Assembly: GCF_042852765.1 (NCBI RefSeq) | Contig: NZ_AP031414.1 | Strand: one strand, 5' to 3' | DNA from: Schaedlerella glycyrrhizinilytica_A | Lineage (GTDB): Bacteria > Bacillota > Clostridia > Lachnospirales > Lachnospiraceae | DNA length: 64,000 bases | Part shown: piece by piece, positions 16,698 through 24,789 of the stretch | Position numbering within the stretch: position 1 is the first letter of the stretch | Layout of the letters: every line of letters starts with the position of its first letter | Notes under the pieces: generated by a model | What the model was told of the DNA's origin: nothing | The model's input: only the letters and a program-made list of their open reading frames with translations | Database searches by the model: none | Translations under genes and position numbers: made by a program

Positions 16698-17995
16698 TGT
16701 TTAAAAAACTTCAAAAAAAGCTGACTTTTTTATACACGCTGACCACCGGTACGATTCTGACCGTGATTCTCATTATCTGCTTTTTCTATATGAAAACTGC
16801 CGTAGAAGCACGATACAAAGCCGAATTTTCCGATATTTTTCTCACAATATCCAATCGGTTTCAAACAGAGTCTTTTTTTACCGATTCTTGGCTGGCGCAA
16901 ATGGAATCAGACAACCATCTCCTGATCCATATCGAAGAAAACGGAAAACCTTTATTTTTTCAGGGCGCATTTTCCCCTGATACGAAACGGGACGTCCTGC
17001 TGGAAAATGCCCGCAAAAAAGCCGCGGATATGGGGATCACTTTGCAGACAGCTACTTTTTCTTCTCCCCTGCAGACCTCCGCTTTCACCGTAAAAGGAAA
17101 TGCCAACGATTCCTATTTGTGTATGTATCTCGTGGAAGCAGGCATTTCCGGCGGTAAATCCCTGCTTGTCATGCAGGATGTCAGTTCCTTTTCCAGACAA
17201 CTGTTGTGGCAGGTATGCTTCTTTCTTTTCACCGGAATCGCAGGGATTATTTTACTTTATCTGGCGAGCTGGCATACAGTGGGAAAAACGCTGATTCCTC
17301 TAAAAGAAAATAAAAAAAAACAGGCAGAATTTATCGCCGCCGCATCCCATGAACTCCGCTCCCCTCTTGCGGTCATTCAGGCAAGCGCTTCCGCTGTGCG
17401 CGCTTCCCCGGAAAATGCAGACCAAATGCTTTCCAATATCGAAAAAGAGTGTACGCGCATGGGCAATCTGATCAAAGATCTCCTCGTGCTGGCGGCATCC
17501 GATTCAAGAAAATGGCAGCTTACATTGGAAACTTACGACAGCGACACCCTGCTTTTGGATGTATACGAGACATTTGAACCTGTCTGCCGTCATAAAAACA
17601 TCCGGCTGAATCTGCTTCTTCCGGATACCGAACTTCCCCATGTCCGCTGTGATAAAAACCGCGTCATTCAGATCCTCACAATTCTTCTGGATAACGCCAT
17701 TGCCTACACCGCCCCCGATGAAACGATCGATCTGCAAATTTCATCAAAAAAGAAAAAAATCTGTTATCTGGTCGCCGATCACGGGAAAGGGATTCCCGAC
17801 GAGGAAAAAGACAGGATTTTTGACCGCTTCTATCAAAGCGATAAATCCAGAAAAGAAAAAGAACATTTCGGGCTTGGACTTTCCATTGCCAGAGAACTTG
17901 CCGAACTGCAAAAAGGTTCTCTGACCTTAACAGATACCCCGGGCGGCGGATGCACATTTTTACTTCTTCTGCCGATTGCCGAAGATCATCTGTGA
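16697..17995 (+). CDS. Membrane sensor histidine kinase
   Basis: A 432-residue kinase with two membrane segments (about 12-32 and 173-192) enclosing an extracellular sensor region of about 140 residues without a recognised fold. The dimerisation/phosphoacceptor motif is HELRSPLAV (His218), and the ATP-binding domain has DNAIAY (N box), DHGKGIPDEE (G1), FDRFYQ (F box) and GLGLSIA (G2). ATG 16697 is preferred over a GTG one codon earlier because GGAGG lies seven bases upstream. It should phosphorylate the adjacent response regulator. No HAMP domain is obvious. The signal is unknown, possibly a ligand of the divergent lipoprotein. Confidence 0.92.
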   Translation: MFKKLQKKLTFLYTLTTGTILTVILIICFFYMKTAVEARYKAEFSDIFLTISNRFQTESFFTDSWLAQMESDNHLLIHIEENGKPLFFQGAFSPDTKRDVLLENARKKAADMGITLQTATFSSPLQTSAFTVKGNANDSYLCMYLVEAGISGGKSLLVMQDVSSFSRQLLWQVCFFLFTGIAGIILLYLASWHTVGKTLIPLKENKKKQAEFIAAASHELRSPLAVIQASASAVRASPENADQMLSNIEKECTRMGNLIKDLLVLAASDSRKWQLTLETYDSDTLLLDVYETFEPVCRHKNIRLNLLLPDTELPHVRCDKNRVIQILTILLDNAIAYTAPDETIDLQISSKKKKICYLVADHGKGIPDEEKDRIFDRFYQSDKSRKEKEHFGLGLSIARELAELQKGSLTLTDTPGGGCTFLLLLPIAEDHL

Positions 17996-18077
17996 AAAAT
18001 ACCGTGAAAAATCAATCTCTGAGAAATCCCCGAAAATCACGTTCCTGAAAATCCGGAAATTTCTTCAAAAAGCGACA

Positions 18078-18146
18078 TTTACAGAAAATAAGAACTTTGT
18101 TATAATCAACTCATGTTCACACAATGTCCACACTGCAGTTGTGAAC
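18078..18146 (+). promoter_or_regulatory. SigA-type promoter and dyad upstream of the TSCPD gene
   Basis: TTTACA (18078-18083) and TATAAT (18101-18106) with a 17-base spacer form a strong promoter. Just after the expected start, GTTCACA (18115-18121) and TGTGAAC (18140-18146) form a dyad that may be an operator or a 5'-leader stem. Confidence 0.7.
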
Positions 18147-18191
18147 AATTACATTTAATACAAACTTTTTTCAAAAAGGAGGAGTTTTCTC

Positions 18192-18434
18192 ATGCAGTAT
18201 AGACCAAAGGGAGTCTGTTCCCAATCCATCGATTTTGATATCGAAGATAACAAAGTGAAAAACGTCTCATTTGTCGGCGGATGCAACGGAAATCTTCAGG
18301 GAATTTCCCGTCTGATCGAGGGAATGGATGTCAACGAAGCGATTTCCAGAATCGAGGGAATCCGTTGCGGTTTTAAAAGCACATCCTGCCCGGATCAGCT
18401 CGCAAAAGCATTAAAAGAAGCAACCGGCAAATAA
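18192..18434 (+). CDS. TSCPD domain protein (TIGR03905 type)
   Basis: An 80-residue protein matching the small TSCPD family: VCSQSIDFDIEDNKVKNVSF, a GGCNGNLQG turn, and the C-terminal RCGFKSTSCPDQLAKAL that names the family. The conserved cysteines suggest metal or nucleotide-linked binding, but no biochemical role is established for the stand-alone form; the same domain is found at the end of some ribonucleotide reductases. An AAAAAGGAGGAG site precedes the ATG. It is monocistronic, with its own promoter and a terminator that overlaps its stop codon. Confidence 0.88.
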   Translation: MQYRPKGVCSQSIDFDIEDNKVKNVSFVGGCNGNLQGISRLIEGMDVNEAISRIEGIRCGFKSTSCPDQLAKALKEATGK

Positions 18435-18457
18435 TCACGGTTGCTTCTTTCTTATTT
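18414..18457 (+). terminator. Intrinsic terminator overlapping the TSCPD stop codon
   Basis: A 13-bp perfect stem (18414-18426 with 18438-18450) followed by CTTATTTTTA. The TAA stop codon (18432-18434) lies in the 11-base loop, so the stem's left arm is coding sequence. Confidence 0.85.
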
Positions 18458-18490
18458 TTATGGAGTTGTCTGCTTTTTTATTTGCGCTGT

Positions 18491-18653
18491 CTTCCCACGC
18501 GTTCCTTTAAGCAATGAGAGCAGTCACTGTTATGTAGCACGGAATTGTGGCGTTCCCGGTACAAGCTGCTATACTCTTTTTCATCTTATTTTTATAGTTG
18601 CTTCATGTGCTTACGAATACAGTGACTGCTCTCATTGCTTAATGTGTGGGAAG
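18491..18653. repeat. Long palindromic element with 24-bp perfect arms
   Basis: The arms 18507-18530 and 18619-18642 are exact reverse complements over 24 bases. Pairing resumes outside (CTTCCCAC 18491-18498 with GTGGGAAG 18646-18653) and inside (GTAGCAC with GTGCTTAC, one bulge). The whole 163-base element lies between two convergent genes, and the TSCPD gene already has its own terminator. No open frame of note and no target-site duplication could be recognised. It resembles a MITE-like or structured-RNA element. Confidence 0.8.
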
Positions 18654-18663
18654 TCAAGCTTGT

Positions 18664-19164
18664 CTAGTCTACTTTGATACCATCGGTGAAAGAAATCGCC
18701 TCATCATATGGAAGATCGTCCACATTTCCCGCTAAATGATCGCAGTGCACTCTGTAATAATATCCTCTCGGTACCTGTAATGTTTTTCCGGTTGATACAT
18801 AATAAGTATTTTCTGCATCTTTTGTCCATGCATAAATCTGTTCCCAATCACCAGTCTCTTCATTATATTGGTCTACATAAACAATCACTGCTATTTTATC
18901 TACTTCATGATCTGCAGTCGTTGCACCATACGCATAGATCCTTCCTCTTCCGGACTTTGAAATCGCGCTTTCTCCATCCATCAGATGTTTTCCTTTCAAG
19001 ACTGCATCTTCCGAAACTGTCCCTCGCGATTCTTCGGCATCCGTCAGATAAGAGCCGTCCACTATCTTTTCCTTATCCTGTGCGGATACTCCCAGTACGT
19101 TTCCTGCAATCAGCAGGCACAACATAGTCATTGTTCCAAGCATTGATATAATTCTCTTTTTCAT
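18664..19164 (-). CDS. Secreted protein of unknown function (DUF6147-like)
   Basis: A 166-residue protein with a clear signal peptide (MKKRIISMLGTMTMLCLLIAG, cleavage probably near VSAQD). The mature part has SKSGRGRIYAYGATTADHEV, VIVYVDQYNEETGDWEQIYAW, and YYVSTGKTLQVPRGYYYRVHC, a pattern I associate with the DUF6147 family of small secreted clostridial proteins; that assignment is from memory. No lipobox, no catalytic motif and only one cysteine in the mature part. It probably folds as a small beta-sandwich. It lies downstream of the DUF4367 gene, 81 bases away, on the same strand. Confidence 0.65.
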   Translation of the reverse strand: MKKRIISMLGTMTMLCLLIAGNVLGVSAQDKEKIVDGSYLTDAEESRGTVSEDAVLKGKHLMDGESAISKSGRGRIYAYGATTADHEVDKIAVIVYVDQYNEETGDWEQIYAWTKDAENTYYVSTGKTLQVPRGYYYRVHCDHLAGNVDDLPYDEAISFTDGIKVD

Positions 19165-19245
19165 GCTACCTTTCCCCTACTTCTCATGTATATTCAACTC
19201 GTTACACTAATATGACAACTGAACAAAGAAAAACTTACGCATTTT

Positions 19246-20046
19246 TTATAAAAAATATAAATTTTTTAAAATTTTATCAAATTTATCTTTCTCCATCACA
19301 CCTTTTAGCTCATACTGTATTCCTTGATATTCAAAATTTGCCACCCTCCTAACTTCTTGTTCACCCGGTTTTTGAAATCCCTCAACTTCTATCGCAATCC
19401 CATCTTTATTAAAAACATATGATTCAACTTTTTCATCTTCTTTCTTTATTCCTCGAGAAGAATCCTCATTATTTGAATAAATTGTATATCTGATGGATTC
19501 TCCATTATACTTAAAAAAAAGTTTTGCCTGTCCTAACTCTTTATCTATTGTATACTCTGTCAATTTCATTGTCTGTGGTTTATATACCAATTTGGCTACT
19601 GTAATCCCTAATTTATCACCAATCTCATTATATGCATTCACCTCATCAACATCCCCTGTGCTTTGTTTATCCATGTCCTCCACATTGATCACTTTTACAG
19701 ATTCATCACCCACGATCACATCCAGCAATTCTTTCCAATAAGACTTGCTGCCAACACTGACACTTCCAAAAGCAAATACCAGCACAAGTACTGCCGCCAG
19801 AACAAGATACCAGTGTTTTGTCCTTTTTCTCCGGTATCTCTTTTCAGGCTCACTTATTCTATTTTCTTGTTTTTCTTTTCGATACTCCTTTTCTTCCAAT
19901 TCACGGATTTTTGCAAAAAGGGCATCGTCCATTTCTTTTGTCACCTGAATGTTATCTAACTCAGGATGATCGTCCAGTTCTTTTTCAATCTGCCGAACTT
20001 CTTGTTCTGATTCGTCTTTTATCGATAATTTTCTTGTTTTTTCCAT
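19246..20046 (-). CDS. DUF4367-type membrane protein, probable anti-sigma factor
   Basis: A 266-residue protein with a charged cytosolic N-terminus (about 1-77), one membrane segment (WYLVLAAVLVLVFAFGSVSVG, about 78-98) and an extracellular domain with the DUF4367-like pattern (YKPQTMKLTEYTIDKELGQAKLFFKYNGESIRYTIYSN, then KDGIAIEVEGFQKPGEQEVRRV). In Lachnospiraceae such proteins usually follow an ECF sigma gene. Here the likely partner sigma (21349-21894) is on the same strand but about 1.3 kb upstream, with murG in opposite orientation between them. The pairing is inferred from this usual order. Confidence 0.7.
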   Translation of the reverse strand: MEKTRKLSIKDESEQEVRQIEKELDDHPELDNIQVTKEMDDALFAKIRELEEKEYRKEKQENRISEPEKRYRRKRTKHWYLVLAAVLVLVFAFGSVSVGSKSYWKELLDVIVGDESVKVINVEDMDKQSTGDVDEVNAYNEIGDKLGITVAKLVYKPQTMKLTEYTIDKELGQAKLFFKYNGESIRYTIYSNNEDSSRGIKKEDEKVESYVFNKDGIAIEVEGFQKPGEQEVRRVANFEYQGIQYELKGVMEKDKFDKILKNLYFL

Positions 20047-20080
20047 TCTGCTGCCTCTTAATTCTATCGTTACTTTCTTC

Positions 20081-20108
20081 TTGACTTTTCTTTAAATAAG
20101 GTTAATAT
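20081..20108 (+). promoter_or_regulatory. Candidate murG promoter
   Basis: TTGACT (20081-20086) and TAATAT (20103-20108), spacer 16, about 100 bases upstream of the murG ATG. Confidence 0.5.
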
Positions 20109-20209
20109 GAATCTAGGACTTTTCGTTTTTTCACTTCTGCCGAACACATACAGCAAAATGAATACGATCTATTTGTCCTAAAGAATATATTCTATCTGGA
20201 GGATTTTAT

Positions 20210-21274
20210 ATGAAACGGATCATACTCACCGGCGGTGGAACTGCCGGTCATGTCACTCCGAATATTGCACTGATTCCTAAACTTCGCGAACTAGGTTACG
20301 ATATTCAATACATCGGTTCCTATAACGGGATTGAAAAAGAACTCATTGAACCTTTCGGTATTCCATATCACGGAATCTCATCCGGTAAATTACGCCGCTA
20401 TTTCAGTCTGCAAAATTTCACGGATCCATTCCGTGTATTAAAAGGATTGAGCGAAGCTAAAAAACTGATACGCGAGCTCAAACCTGATATCATTTTCTCA
20501 AAAGGCGGCTTTGTATCCGTTCCGGTTGTTCTTGCCGGAAAGAAAAATAAAGTTCCGGTCATTATCCATGAATCGGATATGACACCCGGTCTGGCTAATA
20601 AACTTGCCATTCCTTCCGCAACAAAGGTATGCTGCAACTTTCCTGAGACTATGAACTATCTTCCTGCCGAAAAAGCTGTGCTTACCGGTTCTCCGATCCG
20701 TCAGGAACTTTTAACAGGAAATCGCATCACTGCACTGGACTTATGTGGATTTACCGCGGACAAACCGGTTATCCTCGTAATCGGCGGAAGCCTTGGTTCT
20801 GTCGCAGTCAATACCGCAGTCCGTGCTGCGCTTCCTGAACTGCTTAAAACATTCCAGATCATCCATCTCTGCGGAAAAGGAAAACTGGATGAATCACTGA
20901 CCGACCAAAAAGGATATAAACAATTTGAGTACATCAGTGAAGAACTTCGTGATATTTTTGCTTTGGCAGATATTGTGATTTCCCGTGCCGGTGCAAATGC
21001 GATCTGCGAGTTATTAGCACTGCGCAAACCGAATCTCCTGATTCCGCTTTCCGCAAATGCAAGCCGCGGAGATCAGATTCTCAATGCCCGTTCTTTTGAA
21101 CGTCAGGGATTCAGCATGGTTCTGGAAGAAGAAGCTGTCAATAAAGAAACGCTTCTTTCTGCTGTACAACAGTTGTATCAAAACCGTGAGGTCTTCACCG
21201 ATGCGATGAAAAACTCCGGTCAGCAAAACTCCATTGATACCATTATCAAGCTGATCCAGGATCATTCCAAATAA
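20210..21274 (+). CDS. murG: UDP-GlcNAc:lipid I GlcNAc transferase MurG (stand-alone)
   Basis: A 354-residue protein of standard MurG length. It adds GlcNAc to lipid I to make lipid II on the inner face of the membrane. Hallmarks: GGGTAGHVTPN at the N-terminus, SGKLRRYFS, the HESDMTPGLANK loop, GGSLGSVAVN, the UDP-GlcNAc site SRAGANAICELLAL and SRGDQILNA. The start has TGGAGGATTTTAT. It is not in a division/cell wall cluster: it is a single plus-strand gene with its own promoter and terminator, flanked by minus-strand sigma and anti-sigma-like genes. Whether this is the only murG of the genome cannot be told. Confidence 0.92.
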   Translation: MKRIILTGGGTAGHVTPNIALIPKLRELGYDIQYIGSYNGIEKELIEPFGIPYHGISSGKLRRYFSLQNFTDPFRVLKGLSEAKKLIRELKPDIIFSKGGFVSVPVVLAGKKNKVPVIIHESDMTPGLANKLAIPSATKVCCNFPETMNYLPAEKAVLTGSPIRQELLTGNRITALDLCGFTADKPVILVIGGSLGSVAVNTAVRAALPELLKTFQIIHLCGKGKLDESLTDQKGYKQFEYISEELRDIFALADIVISRAGANAICELLALRKPNLLIPLSANASRGDQILNARSFERQGFSMVLEEEAVNKETLLSAVQQLYQNREVFTDAMKNSGQQNSIDTIIKLIQDHSK

Positions 21275-21315
21275 ACCAGTATTGCATTGTCGTATCTTAG
21301 ACCATTTCAATCTGA

Positions 21316-21350
21316 AAGAAAACAGGTGCTTTCCCCGCACCTGTTTTCTT
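21316..21350. terminator. Bidirectional terminator between murG and the ECF sigma gene
   Basis: A 14-bp perfect stem (21316-21329 with 21337-21350) and a seven-base loop, T-rich on both sides, located exactly between the convergent stops. The right arm touches the sigma stop codon. Confidence 0.85.
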
Positions 21351-21894
21351 ATAAGTGCTTCAACTCTTCGTATTCCACACTAAATGTCTTTTTGATCCAC
21401 TTTCTTGCCCTGTACAGTAAAACATAAAAGGCGTCTTTCTTCATCCCCATTTTCCTTGCCGCCTCTTCCTGCGGATATTCCATAAGACATACCAGCATAA
21501 CTGCCTCGTACCACTTCGGATTCTTTTCCAGCAATGCTGTCATAATCGTTTCATGAAGCTTTGCTCTTTGCTTTTCCGTATACTCACCCATATATTCTTC
21601 CTCTGAGCTTTCCCTCATCGATTCTGTAAATGATATCTTTTCTTCCGAAGTGCTCTCCGCAAACTCACGGGAAAACCGTTTTTTATAATTGAGTGCGCGA
21701 TGCTTTGCTTTCAGGCAGAGCCATGCTTTTATGTTCCGATATTCCGTTCCCTGTTCTTTGTATAAAGTCAAAAATATATCCTGCATAATATCTTCTGCAG
21801 CCTGCAGATCACCGCTAACCTGATATGCCACTTTCAGAACAAGATTCTTATATTTCTCATAAATCTCGTTAAACTCGTGATTCTCTATCAACAT
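21349..21894 (-). CDS. ECF-type sigma factor
   Basis: A 181-residue sigma-70 family protein. Region 2 is seen in YEKYKNLVLKVAYQVSGDLQAAEDIMQDIFLTLY and NIKAWLCLKAKHRALNYKKR; region 4 has the helix-turn-helix EYPQEEAARKMGMKKDAFYVLLYRARKWIKK. The start has CCGGAGATAGA just before ATG, 19 bases after the HIT gene, so the two are probably co-transcribed. Its expected membrane partner (DUF4367 type) is at 19246-20046, beyond murG. The regulon is unknown. Confidence 0.88.
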   Translation of the reverse strand: MLIENHEFNEIYEKYKNLVLKVAYQVSGDLQAAEDIMQDIFLTLYKEQGTEYRNIKAWLCLKAKHRALNYKKRFSREFAESTSEEKISFTESMRESSEEEYMGEYTEKQRAKLHETIMTALLEKNPKWYEAVMLVCLMEYPQEEAARKMGMKKDAFYVLLYRARKWIKKTFSVEYEELKHL

Positions 21895-21913
21895 TCTATC
21901 TCCGGTAGTTCTG

Positions 21914-22324
21914 CTATTTTTTCAACTTCATTAAAATCTCTTCTTTGTCTGTCTCTGTAAGTTCTCCCATTTTCCATCCCAAGCCAACCTGATCGCCCTC
22001 GTATCTCGGGATCAGGTGCATATGAAAATGAAAAACGGTCTGACCTGCCACTTCTTCATTATTCTGTACAATGTTATATCCATCACATCCAAGAACATCT
22101 TTCAGTTGATTGACCATCTTCTTTGCCAAAACCATTACTTTTGCAGCAAGTTCATCATCCAGATCAAACAAATTTCTGTAATGTTCCTTCGGCAGGATCA
22201 GCGCATGTCCTTTCGACGCCGGTCCCAGATCAAGGATCACCCTGAAATCATCATCTTCATAAAGTGTTGCCGACGGGATTTCTCCTGCCGCTATTTTGCA
22301 GAAAATACAATTGTCATCTCTCAT
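21914..22324 (-). CDS. HIT family nucleotide-binding hydrolase
   Basis: A 136-residue protein starting MRDDNCIFCKIAAGEIPSATLYEDD, the classic beginning of HIT proteins, with the catalytic triad motif HFHMHLIPR near residue 100. The two Cys of CIFC, with a later His, may bind zinc. HIT proteins hydrolyse or transfer nucleoside phosphates (for example AMP-lysine or Ap4A type substrates). A 57-base longer frame to 22381 exists, but the family start and GAGTGG ribosome site favour 22324. It precedes the ECF sigma gene; that neighbour does not explain its role. Confidence 0.9.
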   Translation of the reverse strand: MRDDNCIFCKIAAGEIPSATLYEDDDFRVILDLGPASKGHALILPKEHYRNLFDLDDELAAKVMVLAKKMVNQLKDVLGCDGYNIVQNNEEVAGQTVFHFHMHLIPRYEGDQVGLGWKMGELTETDKEEILMKLKK

Positions 22325-22564
22325 AGTATCCACTCTCTTTCTGTAACTTTTATTTCTTGTAGTATATCCTATTTCTTCCAAAAAGAGAAGTCAAAATCAA
22401 TTTCCCGGCTCTTCTTCCCACTCTTCAATCTGTTGCTTTTCCCGGCAAAATTCTTGTCGAAATATGTCTCACTGATTTTATTGAATCCCACACGTCCGCA
22501 TGCTAGACTGAGGGTGTTATCAGTTAAACTTACCACTTTTACTACGAATACGAAAGGAAATACT

Positions 22565-23305
22565 ATGTTACATAATATCGATTTAAACAAAATGAATCAA
22601 CTCATGAAAGAAAATAAAGACGCAAAACAGATTATCAGCCAGCTGCTCGAAAACCACCATACCGCAGTTTCTACCATTGCGCATGAAATACGAAACCCGC
22701 TGACCCTTGTTTCTTCCGCACTTCAAGTCATGGAAATACAGCATCCGGAAGTAAAAGATTTTTCACACTGGTCACAGATGCATGAAGATGTTGATTTTAT
22801 GTGCAGTTTGCTGAATGAATTATCCTCGTTCAACAACAGTGATTCTCTGCACTATTCTGTTTTTTCCATCGGGCAGCTTTTAAAAAATATTGCCGTTTCA
22901 TTTGCGATCTCTCTGGATGAGCACGACAACCATATTGAATTTTCTTCTGATATAGCCCCGGATCTTCACGACTTTACAGGTGACAAGATCAAGTTGGAAG
23001 AAGTCCTGCTGAATATTTTGAAAAATGCACAAGAAGCAATTCCGACGGACACTTTACATGGTTCTATCCATATGAAAGCCGAACAGATCGCCGATATGCT
23101 TATCATCAAAATCACTGACAATGGATGTGGAATTTCCGCAGATCACTTAGAATCCATTTTTGAACCCTTTACTACCTACAAGCAAAATGGAACCGGTCTC
23201 GGACTTTCCCTCTCCAAACGGATCATTGAAGCTCATGGCGGAACTATTTCTGTGAACTCTGTTCCCGGAAAAGAAACCTTATTCACTTTAAGACTCCCTA
23301 TGTGA
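22565..23305 (+). CDS. Soluble sensor histidine kinase without membrane segment
   Basis: A 246-residue kinase with no membrane segment and no separate sensor domain: about 40 residues, then HEIRNPLTLVSSALQVMEI (phosphoacceptor His about 40), then ATP-binding motifs NILKNAQEAIP, DNGCGISADH, FEPFTTYK and GTGLGLSLSKRIIEAHGG. The frame is open much further upstream, but ATG 22565 has AAAGGAAATACT and lies past the divergent HIT gene. No response regulator is adjacent. Short orphan kinases of this type often feed phosphorelays such as Spo0A in spore formers; here that is a suggestion only. It overlaps the rhomboid gene by 18 bases tail to tail. Confidence 0.85.
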   Translation: MLHNIDLNKMNQLMKENKDAKQIISQLLENHHTAVSTIAHEIRNPLTLVSSALQVMEIQHPEVKDFSHWSQMHEDVDFMCSLLNELSSFNNSDSLHYSVFSIGQLLKNIAVSFAISLDEHDNHIEFSSDIAPDLHDFTGDKIKLEEVLLNILKNAQEAIPTDTLHGSIHMKAEQIADMLIIKITDNGCGISADHLESIFEPFTTYKQNGTGLGLSLSKRIIEAHGGTISVNSVPGKETLFTLRLPM

Positions 23306-23911
23306 TCTGTATCTGCTTCTACGAAAAATCTGCCATATTTCCCCAAGCACCGCTTCCAGCAGAAATCCACAGATCAAGCCACCAATATGAGCAGCATTGT
23401 CAACTCCACTGCTGCTCAGACCAAAATAGAGGCTTAAAGCAACCATGAAGAACAATCCTCTTCTGCTCACTCTCCCAACATGTCCCCGATTACGGATCGC
23501 GGCAAATAATAACGCTCCCATCAACCCGAATACCGCGCCGGACGCTCCCGCTGAGACAACATACACTCCCGAATTTCTATTCAGAAAAAGTGAAAGCAGA
23601 TTTCCTCCGATCCCACTGAACATATAAATCAAAATAAAACGTATTTTTCCTGTGACAGCCTCTAAATTCCAGCCGAGAGCACCAAGCATTACCATATTAT
23701 TTAATAAATGCTGCATCCCAAAATGCAGAAACATACTGGTCACCAGACGATAATACTCTTTCCCCTCCAGAACATATGGGGCGTACATCGCTCCATGTTC
23801 CAGCAAAAACATCGTATCTCCGTCTTTACCGATCAACATGATTCCTAAAAAGATCCCGATATTGACAATAATAAATCCCGTTGTACAAATGGCTTTTTTC
23901 TTTCCCTGCAA
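23288..23911 (-). CDS. Rhomboid family intramembrane serine protease
   Basis: A 207-residue polytopic protein with about six membrane segments. The catalytic serine is in GASGAVFGLMGALL and the catalytic histidine in AAHIGGLICGFLLE; the FLHFGMQHLLNNM motif of the family is present near residue 63-75. Rhomboids cleave membrane proteins within or near the bilayer. Its stop overlaps the histidine kinase stop on the other strand. Substrate unknown. It lies just downstream of the Tad operon on the same strand, 39 bases after the last gene, so it may be read from it. Confidence 0.9.
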   Translation of the reverse strand: MQGKKKAICTTGFIIVNIGIFLGIMLIGKDGDTMFLLEHGAMYAPYVLEGKEYYRLVTSMFLHFGMQHLLNNMVMLGALGWNLEAVTGKIRFILIYMFSGIGGNLLSLFLNRNSGVYVVSAGASGAVFGLMGALLFAAIRNRGHVGRVSRRGLFFMVALSLYFGLSSSGVDNAAHIGGLICGFLLEAVLGEIWQIFRRSRYRSHRES

Positions 23912-23950
23912 AACCTATCCTCTTTCTCTTATTTCAATTCAATGATTCTA

Positions 23951-24787
23951 TTATAGGTTAGTGGATTCTTCTTGTCCATCTGTTTCCGTCATCAGATCAT
24001 CCCATTCCCCCCAGTTTTTTCCGGGTGAATGCCATATAGATCGCTTCCAGGGATTGTGCCATCCATCTTCTTCTCGTATCATCTCCGCATGGGAAATAAC
24101 TTTATGCCTCCATTTCTGATGAAACTGTCTTTTAAGTACATATTCTTCTTCCTCACATTCCTCCTCATCTGACAGCGTAAATGCATTCCCGAATTCCTGC
24201 TGTACATCCGGTTCCTGTATCTCTTCTTTTTTTCGCTCTTCCTCATGAATCTCATATTCCTCCATAATTGTCTTCAAATCATATTTTTCCTGTAATGTTG
24301 CTTTATGAAGTTCATATGCCAAAAAAATTCCTTCGACATCTTCATAATCTAAAGTCTTCACAAAATATTCGGACAGTTCATGAAAAGATTGCAACAGTTT
24401 TTTCTTTTGTACCGGCAAATAACAGAACCACCATTTTCCTGCTTTCCGAAAAAGATACTCCGGTTCCAGCATGAGACAATCCGGATTCAACATATGTTTT
24501 TGTAAAATTTCAATCACCTCGAGCAGTCGTCCGATCAATTCCTGAATATCTGCTTTTTTCATACAATCTTTCGCATACAGATCACTCATAGAAGCGCATC
24601 CGCCTACACCATATGTATAGCAGCTTGCACCGTTCACTCCGCACCCCTCTATGGGTAAAATCCCATCTATTGGATTCCTTTGCAGCATAGGCATCTGGTA
24701 ATCTTCTGTATACGGTTCTGCCACCGTCACTCTGAAAAAAGCCTGACTCAAATTTGTCTCATACTCCATGTGGATATGCTCTTCCAT
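23951..24787 (-). CDS. DUF6382-like protein at the end of the Tad operon
   Basis: A 278-residue soluble, acidic protein. The N-terminal 170 residues (YETNLSQAFFRVTVAE, GILPIEGCGVNGASCYTYGV, LMLEPEYLFRKAGKWWFCYLPVQKK) resemble the DUF6382 domain that in many clostridial Tad clusters is fused to a C-terminal FHA domain; this is from memory. Here the C-terminal 100 residues are Glu-rich and end in a tryptophan-rich tail, with no FHA motif (no GR...SRxH...NG). It begins just after the preceding stop codon with GGAGGGATGTAAAA. Function unknown, presumably accessory to pilus assembly. Confidence 0.65.
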   Translation of the reverse strand: MEEHIHMEYETNLSQAFFRVTVAEPYTEDYQMPMLQRNPIDGILPIEGCGVNGASCYTYGVGGCASMSDLYAKDCMKKADIQELIGRLLEVIEILQKHMLNPDCLMLEPEYLFRKAGKWWFCYLPVQKKKLLQSFHELSEYFVKTLDYEDVEGIFLAYELHKATLQEKYDLKTIMEEYEIHEEERKKEEIQEPDVQQEFGNAFTLSDEEECEEEEYVLKRQFHQKWRHKVISHAEMIREEDGWHNPWKRSIWHSPGKNWGEWDDLMTETDGQEESTNL

Positions 24788-24789
24788 TT

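Noticed and set aside
22016..22564. Long N-terminal extension of the soluble histidine kinase
   Set aside because: It would run antisense through the HIT gene and has no ribosome site; ATG 22565 fits the kinase start.
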